Shown here: in pieces, positions 50,565-58,384 of the stretch
How the letters are laid out: the number at the start of each line of letters is the position of its first letter
Numbering within the stretch: the first letter of the stretch is position 1
NCBI GenBank assembly: GCA_017631795.1
Contig: JAGBSO010000029.1
Location: 1-64,000, forward strand
Direction: 5' to 3'
From: Clostridia bacterium
GTDB lineage: Bacteria > Bacillota > Clostridia > Oscillospirales > Acutalibacteraceae
Length of the DNA stretch: 64,000 nt
The notes under the pieces: model-generated
What the model was told of the DNA's origin: nothing
The model's input: only the letters and a program-made list of their open reading frames with translations
Databases searched by the model: none
Position numbers and translations under genes: made by a program

Positions 50565-51500
50565 ATGACCAACTGTTACATCACAAGAAACAATTACCTT
50601 GAGGAATTAACAGGACCCGAACCCGGTTGCTGGGTCAACCTTGTTGCACCCACAGATTCGGAAATCAATCGTATTTCAAACAAATACAATCTCGATATTG
50701 ATGCGCTTAAAGCTGCTCTTGACGCCGATGAGCGTTCACGTATCGAACTTGAAGACAACTACACAATGATCCTTGTAAATATCCCCACAATCGAAACTGA
50801 AATCGAGACTGAGCTTTACAGCACAATCCCCCTTTCAATCATTGTTGTTGACGATGCTGTTATTACAGTATGCAGTGAGGATACTCCCATTCTCAAACAG
50901 TTTTCAAACGGCAAAGTAAAAGATTTTTACAGCAACATGAAATCACGTTTCATTCTGCAGATACTTTACAAGACATCATCACTTTTCCTGACTTATCTTC
51001 GTCATATCGACAGAAAAAGTGAAAATGTTGAAAACGAACTTCACAAATCACAGAGAAACAAAGAGCTTATTGAGCTTCTGAAACTCGAAAAGTCACTTGT
51101 TTACTTCACAACATCGCTCCGTTCAAACGAAGCAATACTTGAAAAAATGCTCCGTCTTGAAATTATCAAGAAATATCCTGAAGATATCGACCTGCTTGAA
51201 GACGTTATCGTTGAAAACAAACAGGCTATCGAAATGGCAAACATCTACTCAGGTATTTTAAGCGGTACAATGGATGCTTTCGCATCAGTTATTTCAAACA
51301 ACCTCAACATCGTAATGAAAGTGCTTTCAGTTATCACAATCGTGCTTTCAATCCCCACATTGATATTCAGCGCATTCGGTATGAATCTCAATCTTCCCTT
51401 TGCAGAAAATCCGTTGGGCTTCCTTATAGTTGTTGTAGGTGCACTTGTCATCTCAGTCACTGCGATGATTGTTTTCATGAAAAGTAAAATGCTGAAATAA
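50565..51500 (+). CDS. corA: CorA-family magnesium/divalent metal transporter
   Basis: The 311-residue protein has a large N-terminal cytoplasmic funnel domain, a long helix (about 130-240) and two C-terminal membrane helices (about 248-268 and 284-305) with the selectivity motif GMN in SAFGMNLNLPFAENP. CorA brings Mg(II) (or Co(II), Ni(II)) into the cell. The ATG at 50565 is preferred over an upstream TTG; its ribosome binding site lies in a hairpin of the leader, so translation control is probable. A terminator follows. Confidence 0.95.
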   Translation: MTNCYITRNNYLEELTGPEPGCWVNLVAPTDSEINRISNKYNLDIDALKAALDADERSRIELEDNYTMILVNIPTIETEIETELYSTIPLSIIVVDDAVITVCSEDTPILKQFSNGKVKDFYSNMKSRFILQILYKTSSLFLTYLRHIDRKSENVENELHKSQRNKELIELLKLEKSLVYFTTSLRSNEAILEKMLRLEIIKKYPEDIDLLEDVIVENKQAIEMANIYSGILSGTMDAFASVISNNLNIVMKVLSVITIVLSIPTLIFSAFGMNLNLPFAENPLGFLIVVVGALVISVTAMIVFMKSKMLK

Positions 51501-51509
51501 AGCCAAAAA

Positions 51510-51537
51510 AAGAACCTCGCTGATGCGAGGTTCTTTC
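51510..51537. terminator. Terminator after corA
   Basis: AAAGAACCTCGC/GCGAGGTTCTTT hairpin with TGAT loop, A-run before and T-rich after; it can serve both corA and the converging dockerin-like gene. Confidence 0.88.
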
Positions 51538-51554
51538 TTTGTTTTTATCTAAGA

Positions 51555-52802
51555 TTAATATTGCTGATGATCAGCATTGTTGCTTGTGAAGTATGTGACT
51601 GTTCTGGTGTTCATTTCATTTGAAATATCCATTGAGCCGTTTACTTTGAGAAGCTTACCGCCGTTCTGAAGTGTAAGCAATGTTATCAATGCCTGAATCA
51701 GAGCATCATCACCTGCAAGGCTTTTTGCAGAAATATCAATATCCATTTTCATTGTCATGCTCATGACATAATGAAGGTTATGAACTGATCCCATGGGAAC
51801 ACCTGTTTCGGGATCAAAATATACTGTGATATAGCAGCCTTTGTAATTAAGACTCTTGGGAGTGATGCTGATATCACACTTACCGAGGTCTTCCATTCCT
51901 TCGATTGCACCGATGGATGAATTTGTTTCAATCAGTTCTTCAAGATCTTCTTCGCTGAGGATATCGAATGCCTTACCTGTTTTAAGGTTGTCAAAAATAC
52001 CGTTGGTATTACCGGTAAGTGAAACATTCTCGGATTTGATGTAAACAGTAATAGAATCAAGACCTGTTACTGTTTCTTCATATGCTGTCTTATATTCATC
52101 TGAGCCGACCTGTTTTCTGAGTCTTGTGAAAGTAAAAGACTGATTTGTTTTGTATTCAACCTTTTCAATATCATCAAGAGTTGCGAAACAAGAAAGTTCG
52201 TTTTCTTTTACGGGATAGTTGTTTTCAGTTATAATCTGTGTATTTGCCATACGGTAGCTAAATGTCTTATCACCTTCAGAAGCCCTAAGCTCCTTGGCAA
52301 AATCATAACCCTTCATTGATTCGTCGTATGATGAATAAAGATCAAGCTGTTTGTTCATCTGGCCTACAACATCATTATAATCGACATAATCAACTTTCTC
52401 AATCTCTTCAGCTACTGATTCATAGAATTTAGAGCCTGAGGGTTTTACACTGTTTATGATTGCGCAGAAATAATCATATTTTACATCATTATAATAATTA
52501 TTCAGATTATCAAGCTTTGCTGCAATTCTGAGATGGATTCGTGCATCAATAGCTGTGATTTTTCCGTCTTCATCAATGTCAAATAAATCATTGTTTGCGT
52601 TATCTGTTTTCAATCCTGCTGAAGTAAGCAGAACATCTCTTGCATCACCTGCTGTGATGTTTCTTCCAAAAACACTTTCAAACAATTCTTTTTGCGCAAC
52701 AACTGCAGAATCTGCATCTTCTTTTGTCAGTGCAAAAGCAGAAACAGACACAGATGTAATCAAAAGCACAACTGCACAAATTGCAGCGATAATCTTTTTC
52801 AT
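51555..52802 (-). CDS. Secreted protein with an N-terminal dockerin-like domain
   Basis: The 415-residue protein has a signal peptide (1-24, SVSAFA) directly followed by a dockerin-type pair of F-hand repeats (about 45-100). The second loop, DIDEDGKITAIDARIHLRIAAKLD, fits the calcium loop DxDxDGxIxxxD; the first (NITAGDARDVLLTSAGL) has lost most acidic ligands. The rest (about 110-415) is a domain rich in beta strands with conserved-looking DPETGVPMGSVHNLHYVMSMTMKMDIDI near the end, no catalytic motif recognised. Dockerins are usually C-terminal; here it is N-terminal. The ATG at 52802 follows AGGAGA. The true role (attachment to a cohesin or intramolecular use) is not known. Confidence 0.75.
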   Translation of the reverse strand: MKKIIAAICAVVLLITSVSVSAFALTKEDADSAVVAQKELFESVFGRNITAGDARDVLLTSAGLKTDNANNDLFDIDEDGKITAIDARIHLRIAAKLDNLNNYYNDVKYDYFCAIINSVKPSGSKFYESVAEEIEKVDYVDYNDVVGQMNKQLDLYSSYDESMKGYDFAKELRASEGDKTFSYRMANTQIITENNYPVKENELSCFATLDDIEKVEYKTNQSFTFTRLRKQVGSDEYKTAYEETVTGLDSITVYIKSENVSLTGNTNGIFDNLKTGKAFDILSEEDLEELIETNSSIGAIEGMEDLGKCDISITPKSLNYKGCYITVYFDPETGVPMGSVHNLHYVMSMTMKMDIDISAKSLAGDDALIQALITLLTLQNGGKLLKVNGSMDISNEMNTRTVTYFTSNNADHQQY

Positions 52803-52890
52803 AATCAAAATCTCCTGTTCATAATTTATTACTTATACATATTAACACAAATTTTTTCGTTTGTAAACACCGATATTTATATTTTTACTA

Positions 52891-52919
52891 TTGATATTCC
52901 GATATTTTTTATGTATAAT
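52891..52919 (+). promoter_or_regulatory. Promoter of the NifU-like/GGGtGRT operon
   Basis: TTGATA (52891-52896) and TATAAT (52914-52919) with a 17-nt spacer. The word CCGATATTT occurs twice, at 52870-52878 and 52899-52907, once before and once within the promoter spacer; this direct repeat could be a regulator site. Confidence 0.7.
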
Positions 52920-52971
52920 AATTAGGTGATAATTTTTATCGGATGTTAAAAACCGAAAGGAGATAATCAAA

Positions 52972-53664
52972 ATGACTTATTCACACGAAGTATTAGAAAT
53001 GTGCAAAGTCAACAAAGGACCCAACCACGGTCCCGCACCCATCCCCGAAGAAGGCAAATGGGTTAAGGCTTATGACGTAAAGGACATTTCAGGTTTCACA
53101 CACGGTATCGGCTGGTGTGCTCCTCAGCAGGGTGCTTGCAAGCTTTCTCTTAACGTTAAAGAAGGCGTTATTGAAGAAGCTCTTGTTGAAACAATCGGCT
53201 GCTCAGGTATGACTCACTCTGCAGCTATGGCAAGTGAAATCCTCCCCGGCAAAACAATTCTCGAAGCTCTCAACACAGACCTTGTTTGTGACGCTATCAA
53301 CACAGCTATGCGTGAGCTTTTCCTTCAGATCGTTTACGGCAGAACACAGTCTGCTTTCTCAGAAGACGGTCTTACAGTAGGCGCAGGTCTTGAAGACCTC
53401 GGTAAAGGCCTCCGTTCACAGGTTGGTACAATGTACGGCACAAACGCTAAGGGCGTTCGTTACCTTGAAATGGCTGAAGGCTACGTTACAAGAATGGCTC
53501 TTGACGAAAATGACCAGGTTATCGGTTACGAGTTCGTTTCTCTCGGCAAGATGACAGACTTCATCAAGAAGGGCGATGATCCCACAACAGCTTACAACAA
53601 AGCTATGGGCACTTACGGCAGATTCGCAGATGCTGCTAAGTACATCGATCCCCGTAAGGAATAA
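52972..53664 (+). CDS. NifU/IscU-like iron-sulfur scaffold-type protein
   Basis: The 230-residue protein contains a NifU_N-like core (about 35-110) with GWCAPQQGACKLSLNVKEGVIEEALVETIGCSGMTHSAAMASEIL. Cys residues sit where the first two cluster ligands would be, but the usual third HCSxL motif is missing; the C-terminal half is family specific. It is directly followed, at 14 nt and with GGAGG, by the GGGtGRT gene, a pairing that is common in clostridia. Codons ending in C or in the most efficient T are strongly preferred, implying very high expression. The role is not known; iron-sulfur work is an inference from the fold. Confidence 0.85.
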   Translation: MTYSHEVLEMCKVNKGPNHGPAPIPEEGKWVKAYDVKDISGFTHGIGWCAPQQGACKLSLNVKEGVIEEALVETIGCSGMTHSAAMASEILPGKTILEALNTDLVCDAINTAMRELFLQIVYGRTQSAFSEDGLTVGAGLEDLGKGLRSQVGTMYGTNAKGVRYLEMAEGYVTRMALDENDQVIGYEFVSLGKMTDFIKKGDDPTTAYNKAMGTYGRFADAAKYIDPRKE

Positions 53665-53678
53665 GGAGGTACACGAAC

Positions 53679-54677
53679 ATGGCATTATTTGAAAACTACG
53701 AAAGAAGAGAAGCTAAAATTCTCGCTGTTCTTAAAGAATACGGCATCAACTCAATCGAAGAGTGTAAAGAAATCACTCTTGCAAAGGGTATCGATTGCGA
53801 CAAGATCGTAAGAGAAACTCAGCCCATCTGCTTCGAAAACGCTGTCTGGGCATACACAGTAGGTTGCGCAATCGCTCTCAAGAAGGGCTGCACAAAGGCT
53901 GCTGACGCTGCTGCTGCTATCGGTGAAGGCCTTCAGGCTTTCTGTATCCCCGGTTCAGTTGCTGACAACCGTCAGGTTGGTCTTGGCCACGGTAACCTCG
54001 GCAAAATGCTCCTTTCAGAAGAAACAGAATGTTTCTGCTTCCTTGCAGGTCACGAATCATTCGCTGCTGCTGAAGGTGCTATCAAAATCGCTCTTAACGC
54101 AAACAAAGTAAGAGTTCAGCCCCTCCGTGTTATCCTTAACGGTCTCGGCAAGGACGCTGCTATGATCATCTCAAGAATCAACGGTTTCACATACGTTCAG
54201 ACTGAATTTGATCCCTATTCAGAAACAGTTAAGATCGTTAACGAAACAGCTTACTCAACAGGTGACAGAGCTAAGGTTCGTTGCTACGGTTCAGACAATG
54301 TACCCGAAGGTGTTGCTATCATGAGACTTGAAAACGTTGGTGTTTCAATCACAGGTAACTCAACTAACCCCACTCGTTTCCAGCATCCCGTTGCAGGCAC
54401 ATACAAGAAATGGTGTGTTGAAAACGGCGTAAGCTACTTCTCAGTTGCTTCAGGTGGCGGTACAGGCCGTACACTTCATCCCGATAACATGGCTGCAGGC
54501 CCCGCTTCATACGGTATGACAGATACAATGGGCCGTATGCACTCAGACGCTCAGTTCGCCGGTTCTTCATCAGTTCCCGCTCACGTTGAAATGATGGGTC
54601 TTATCGGTGCAGGTAACAACCCCATGGTTGGTATGACTGTTGCATGTGCAGTTGCTATCGAAGAAGCTTGTAAGTAA
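53679..54677 (+). CDS. GGGtGRT protein (conserved, unknown function)
   Basis: The 332-residue protein carries the motif that gives the family its name, SVASGGGTGRTLHPDNMAAGPASYG (about 256-280; GGGTGRT). It has no signal peptide, no clear membrane helix, and about ten cysteines, several in well-conserved places (VGCAIALKKGC, FCIPGS, VACAVAIEEACK). It is co-transcribed with the NifU-like gene, and codon use is strongly biased, as in ribosomal protein genes. The family is restricted to anaerobes as far as I know. Function unknown. Confidence 0.9.
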   Translation: MALFENYERREAKILAVLKEYGINSIEECKEITLAKGIDCDKIVRETQPICFENAVWAYTVGCAIALKKGCTKAADAAAAIGEGLQAFCIPGSVADNRQVGLGHGNLGKMLLSEETECFCFLAGHESFAAAEGAIKIALNANKVRVQPLRVILNGLGKDAAMIISRINGFTYVQTEFDPYSETVKIVNETAYSTGDRAKVRCYGSDNVPEGVAIMRLENVGVSITGNSTNPTRFQHPVAGTYKKWCVENGVSYFSVASGGGTGRTLHPDNMAAGPASYGMTDTMGRMHSDAQFAGSSSVPAHVEMMGLIGAGNNPMVGMTVACAVAIEEACK

Positions 54678-54696
54678 TCTTCTTTAACTTAACTTC

Positions 54697-54726
54697 CCTA
54701 CCTCATATGAGGTGGGGATTTTTTTA
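54697..54726 (+). terminator. Terminator of the NifU-like/GGGtGRT operon
   Basis: CCCTACCTC/GAGGTGGGG stem (54697-54705 with 54710-54718), ATAT loop, then ATTTTTTT. Confidence 0.88.
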
Positions 54727-54892
54727 TATAACTATCATACATAAAACATACACTGTACTTGAAATTATAGTGCATTCATGCTATAGTGATGTTGTCACAA
54801 GAACTGAATATTGTGAATCATAATTTTCATTTATGTTTTTCAACAGGTTCAATCTTCGGTTTACGCTCTTTTTTATTTACGGAGGTACAAAA

Positions 54893-55873
54893 ATGAAAAA
54901 AACACTGTCTCTGATTCTGGCACTTATCATTTGTCTGTCGTTTTGTTCATGTGCAGATGTATCGCCTGCTGAGGAAACAACAACTGCTCTTACGGTTTTT
55001 GAAAAAATTCAGCAAGCAGACACTGTACGGGAATTATACCAATACAGAAGAACACAATATTCTGACGAAAACCAAAAAATTGCTGTACTTGCAAGATGGA
55101 AAGAACTGTTTTTAAATACATTCAGCGGATACTATTACAATCGTGAGCCTATCACTCCAAATCTTAATTCTCAGATGAAAAACGGAAAAACATTCAAATT
55201 GTCAGACGATCGTGCTTTATACATCAAAAGTGAAGAAGAAATATATTTCATGCCTGTTTCTGAAGCTGACATGAAAGCAGCAGGTCTTACACTTGAAGAT
55301 ATTTCGGATATGGAAAACAGTGAAAAATACTGTTACAGGGTTATAGAATATACCGATAGTTTTTCAGTCAAATTTATAAATAAGTATTATGAAAATACTG
55401 AAACTTACAATAGTTTCAAGGAACTGAAAATCTGGTGCAATCTTGAGAAGGGCAGCTTTTATTTCACAGGTGCACTTGCAGAGGAAACAGTAAAAACCCC
55501 GTACGGCTTTGCAACTGCTGCTGATGGCGAAACCACCGATAAAGATGCAATCAGAAAAGCGGAAGCAGAAAAAATTGAAATGGTACCTGCAGGTTGCAAC
55601 AGAGATTACTATACTGACGAAGAAACTGCATTAGCCAAAAAGAATGCATATGAAGAAGAAAAAGCAGCCGAAGAACAAGCAGAAAATGCATTGAAAAATT
55701 CTATACCTAAAGTAGGTATGACAGCTGCACAGGTAAAGAAGACAAAATGGGGATATCCCGACAAGATAAATAAAGATACATATGCAGACTATGTAAAAGA
55801 ACAATGGGTATACGATTCTTATGGATATGTTTACTTAACAGATGGTATCGTTACGTCTGTTTCAGAGAGATAA
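54893..55873 (+). CDS. Lipoprotein with a C-terminal BamE/SmpA-like domain
   Basis: The 326-residue product has a lipoprotein signal (LSLILALIICLSFCSC). A long middle domain of unknown type (about 40-200) is followed by a helical Glu/Ala/Lys-rich linker (YEEEKAAEEQAENALK) and a C-terminal domain IPKVGMTAAQVKKTKWGYPDKINKD...EQWVYDSYGYVYLTDGIVTSV, which fits the SmpA/OmlA (BamE-like) pattern. The ATG at 54893 follows GGAGG; the longer frame has no start signal. It has a separate terminator. Confidence 0.8.
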   Translation: MKKTLSLILALIICLSFCSCADVSPAEETTTALTVFEKIQQADTVRELYQYRRTQYSDENQKIAVLARWKELFLNTFSGYYYNREPITPNLNSQMKNGKTFKLSDDRALYIKSEEEIYFMPVSEADMKAAGLTLEDISDMENSEKYCYRVIEYTDSFSVKFINKYYENTETYNSFKELKIWCNLEKGSFYFTGALAEETVKTPYGFATAADGETTDKDAIRKAEAEKIEMVPAGCNRDYYTDEETALAKKNAYEEEKAAEEQAENALKNSIPKVGMTAAQVKKTKWGYPDKINKDTYADYVKEQWVYDSYGYVYLTDGIVTSVSER

Positions 55874-55907
55874 TCTCCTCATAAACTTTCAAATAACATA
55901 ATTATTA

Positions 55908-55955
55908 AAACAGACACATTATTCAGAATTTTTTCAGTGATGTGTCTGTTTTTTA
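55908..55955 (+). terminator. Terminator after the BamE-like lipoprotein gene
   Basis: A 12-bp stem AAACAGACACAT (55908-55919) with ATGTGTCTGTTT (55940-55951), a 20-nt loop and further T. Confidence 0.8.
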
Positions 55956-56019
55956 TTCTGAAAATAAAAATTACTCAATTTCTGACATTCATGGTATAAT
56001 AAGTTTACGAGGTGATCAA

Positions 56020-56439
56020 ATGGATATCAATTCTTTGAACAGATTTATTGAAGCACAGGACAGAATGTATCAGACTGCACTCAGTGAAATAAAAAGCGGA
56101 CGCAAATATTCGCATTGGATATGGTTTATCTTCCCCCAACTCCGTGGTCTTGGCAGAAGCAATATGTCTTATACTTACGGAATCAGCGGAATCAAAGAAG
56201 CTGAAGAATATCTTGCTCATCCGATACTGTCTGCAAGACTGATTGAAATTACAGAAGCTCTGCTTACTCATAAAGGAAAAAATATTTATGCTATTATGGG
56301 TGATACAGACGCAATGAAATTAAAATCATCAATGACATTATTCGCCCACATAAGCGAAGAAGGCTCTGTTTTCCATCAGGTGCTTGATTGTTTCTATAAC
56401 AACACTGCAGACTCATATACTCTCAGCCTTATACGATAA
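56020..56439 (+). CDS. DUF1810 family protein
   Basis: The 139-residue protein has the DUF1810 signature: LNRFIEAQDRMYQTALSEIKSGRKYSHWIWFIFPQLRGLGRSNMSYTYGI, then EAEEYLAHPILSARLIEI and DAMKLKSSMTLFAHI. Members are found across bacteria; their function is unknown though a link with ADP-ribose/macro-domain proteins has been suggested from gene neighbourhoods. The ATG at 56020 follows GAGGTGAT. The 26 residues further upstream in the frame are noncoding. Confidence 0.9.
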   Translation: MDINSLNRFIEAQDRMYQTALSEIKSGRKYSHWIWFIFPQLRGLGRSNMSYTYGISGIKEAEEYLAHPILSARLIEITEALLTHKGKNIYAIMGDTDAMKLKSSMTLFAHISEEGSVFHQVLDCFYNNTADSYTLSLIR

Positions 56440-56507
56440 AACAATCCCCAGACAGATTGAATGCGTCTTTTTTATCGGAAGTTTTAATACACACAGAAAT
56501 GTTTGAA

Positions 56508-56536
56508 TTGACATTTCAACTATTTTCCGATATACT
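56508..56536 (+). promoter_or_regulatory. Promoter of the two-repeat membrane protein
   Basis: TTGACA (56508-56513) and TATACT (56531-56536), 17-nt spacer, 30 nt before the start codon, which is preceded by AAGGAG. Confidence 0.8.
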
Positions 56537-56566
56537 CAAGTTACGACAAAAAAAGGAGCGTGCGAT

Positions 56567-57487
56567 ATGAAGAAAAACAAAAAAATTATTTTAATTGCAG
56601 TTGCAGTTGTGATAATTTTATCGGCAGCTGTACTTTTGAGTATCGTACTTATAAAAAAACAGCCAAACACCACCAATGAAGATACAAGCGAAACCGACAT
56701 TGTTACCACAGAAGCAGAAATTATCCCGGATGAAAATGATCTGAGTGTATATTTCGGTTGCCCTGTTGAGAATATTTTATCAGCATTCCCCGATATGGTA
56801 GCGGATCAGAATAACAATAAATATTATTATAATGATGAAATCAGCGTAAATCTTGACCTTGACGGAAATGTGCTTTCAATTTCATTGGATGACAATGGTG
56901 AAAAGAATATTTTCGGCGTAAGATGCGGCATGACAGAAGAACAGGCAAAAGAGATATTGGAAAAATGCAGCAGGTACAATGAAGATCCGACTGCGACTGT
57001 CACATATTTGTGCGATCCGGATATTAAGGTGGTTGAGCTGTGGGGAATTTTCGGGTCAGCAGATGATCCCGAAGATTCGTTTTCAACAGAAGGTTACATA
57101 TCTACAGACGGTGAACTGAGCAGTATACTTGGCGGAACAAAAGAGCAATTGTTGCAATATTATCCTAAAGCACTTGCAATCAAATCTGAAAACGGTTATG
57201 ATTATTATTACGCAGGAACAACTTTTTATTTTGACGAAAACGGCAGACTCTATAAAGAAGTTTTTGGTAAAGACAGTAGATTTCTTATTGCCGGAATAGC
57301 TGTCGGAATGCCCTATTCTGAAGTATGTTCAACATTTGATTTTGCTCAGGCTGAATATCGTGTTGAGGGCAATAAAATAATACGCGATGACTATTATTGG
57401 GGCACCTGTATGATTATTGAGTTTGCAGATGATCAGACTGTTGATAATATAGTTAATATCAGGCAGGATTACGATGTATCACCCTGA
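56567..57487 (+). CDS. Membrane-anchored protein with two BamE-like repeats
   Basis: A 306-residue protein with one N-terminal membrane helix (about 8-29) and an extracellular part made of two related halves. Half 1 (about 60-135) reads LSVYFGCPVENILSAFPDM...VNLDLDGNVLSISL...GVRCGMTEEQAKEIL; half 2 (about 190-270) reads LSSILGGTKEQLLQYYPKA...FYFDENGRLYKEVF...GIAVGMPYSEVCSTF. The repeated G(x)xxGMxxxxv motif resembles SmpA/BamE. So the gene arose by internal duplication of a domain also present in the lipoprotein 1.7 kb upstream. nadE follows 47 nt later, perhaps co-transcribed. Function unknown. Confidence 0.75.
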   Translation: MKKNKKIILIAVAVVIILSAAVLLSIVLIKKQPNTTNEDTSETDIVTTEAEIIPDENDLSVYFGCPVENILSAFPDMVADQNNNKYYYNDEISVNLDLDGNVLSISLDDNGEKNIFGVRCGMTEEQAKEILEKCSRYNEDPTATVTYLCDPDIKVVELWGIFGSADDPEDSFSTEGYISTDGELSSILGGTKEQLLQYYPKALAIKSENGYDYYYAGTTFYFDENGRLYKEVFGKDSRFLIAGIAVGMPYSEVCSTFDFAQAEYRVEGNKIIRDDYYWGTCMIIEFADDQTVDNIVNIRQDYDVSP

Positions 57488-57534
57488 TACTGTAAAAAAG
57501 AGCTCATAAAAAGACTTAACGGAGGTAATTTCTG

Positions 57535-58266
57535 ATGTTTGATGCATTAAAAATTAAAAACGAATGCGTACAGTGGATTCGTGATTTTTTTGAAAATAAC
57601 GGCAAAGGATGCAATGCTGTTCTTGGCATATCAGGCGGTAAAGACAGCTCTATTGCAGCTGCATTATGCGTTGAAGCACTCGGCAAGGACCGTGTTATCG
57701 GTGTTCTGATGCCTCAGGGCGAACAGCATGATATTGATAAGGCATATATGCTTGTAAACCATCTGGGTATCAGACATTATGAAGTAAATATCAAAGATGC
57801 AGTTGACGGTATACTCAACAATCTGCCCGATGATCTTGCAGTGTCTGATATGACAAAAATAAATCTTCCTCCCAGAATCAGAATGTCCACACTCTATGCT
57901 GTTTCACAAAGCTGCAACGGCAGAGTCTGCAACACATGTAATCTTTCTGAAGACTGGGTTGGTTATTCTACCCGTTACGGTGACTCAGTAGGTGACTTTT
58001 CACCGATGTCTTTCCTGACAGTAACAGAAGTTAAAGCTATCGGACATTTACTCGGACTTCCGAATGAATTGGTTGAAAAAACACCGATTGACGGTCTTTG
58101 CGGAAAAACTGACGAAGAAAATCTTGGATTCACTTATGCAGAACTTGACGTATATATCCGTACAGGAGAAATTGCTGACCCTGACAAAAAGGCTTTAATT
58201 GACAGAAAACACGAAAGCAATCTCTTCAAGCTTCAGTTTATGCCTTGTTTCAAACCTGAAATATAA
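57535..58266 (+). CDS. nadE: Ammonia-dependent NAD+ synthase
   Basis: NadE amidates nicotinic acid adenine dinucleotide to NAD+ using ATP and ammonia. The 243-residue protein has the PP-loop GISGGKDSSIAAAL (about 34-47), RMSTLYAVSQ and the SPMSFLTVTEVKAIG region; no glutaminase domain is present, so free ammonia (or another protein's glutaminase) is needed. The ATG follows GGAGG. A short CNGRVCNTC cluster may bind a metal. A strong terminator follows. Confidence 0.93.
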   Translation: MFDALKIKNECVQWIRDFFENNGKGCNAVLGISGGKDSSIAAALCVEALGKDRVIGVLMPQGEQHDIDKAYMLVNHLGIRHYEVNIKDAVDGILNNLPDDLAVSDMTKINLPPRIRMSTLYAVSQSCNGRVCNTCNLSEDWVGYSTRYGDSVGDFSPMSFLTVTEVKAIGHLLGLPNELVEKTPIDGLCGKTDEENLGFTYAELDVYIRTGEIADPDKKALIDRKHESNLFKLQFMPCFKPEI

Positions 58267-58314
58267 AGAAAGTCATATCTGAATTTACAGAAATACACTA
58301 CAAACAAACACGAA

Positions 58315-58346
58315 TCGCCCCGGAAAAAATCCGGGGCGACTTTTTT
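58315..58346 (+). terminator. Terminator after nadE
   Basis: Ten-bp GC-rich stem TCGCCCCGGA/TCCGGGGCGA, AAAAA loop, then CTTTTTT. Confidence 0.92.
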
Positions 58347-58384
58347 CAATATAGGTAGTAAAACGATAATGATTCACTTCAATT

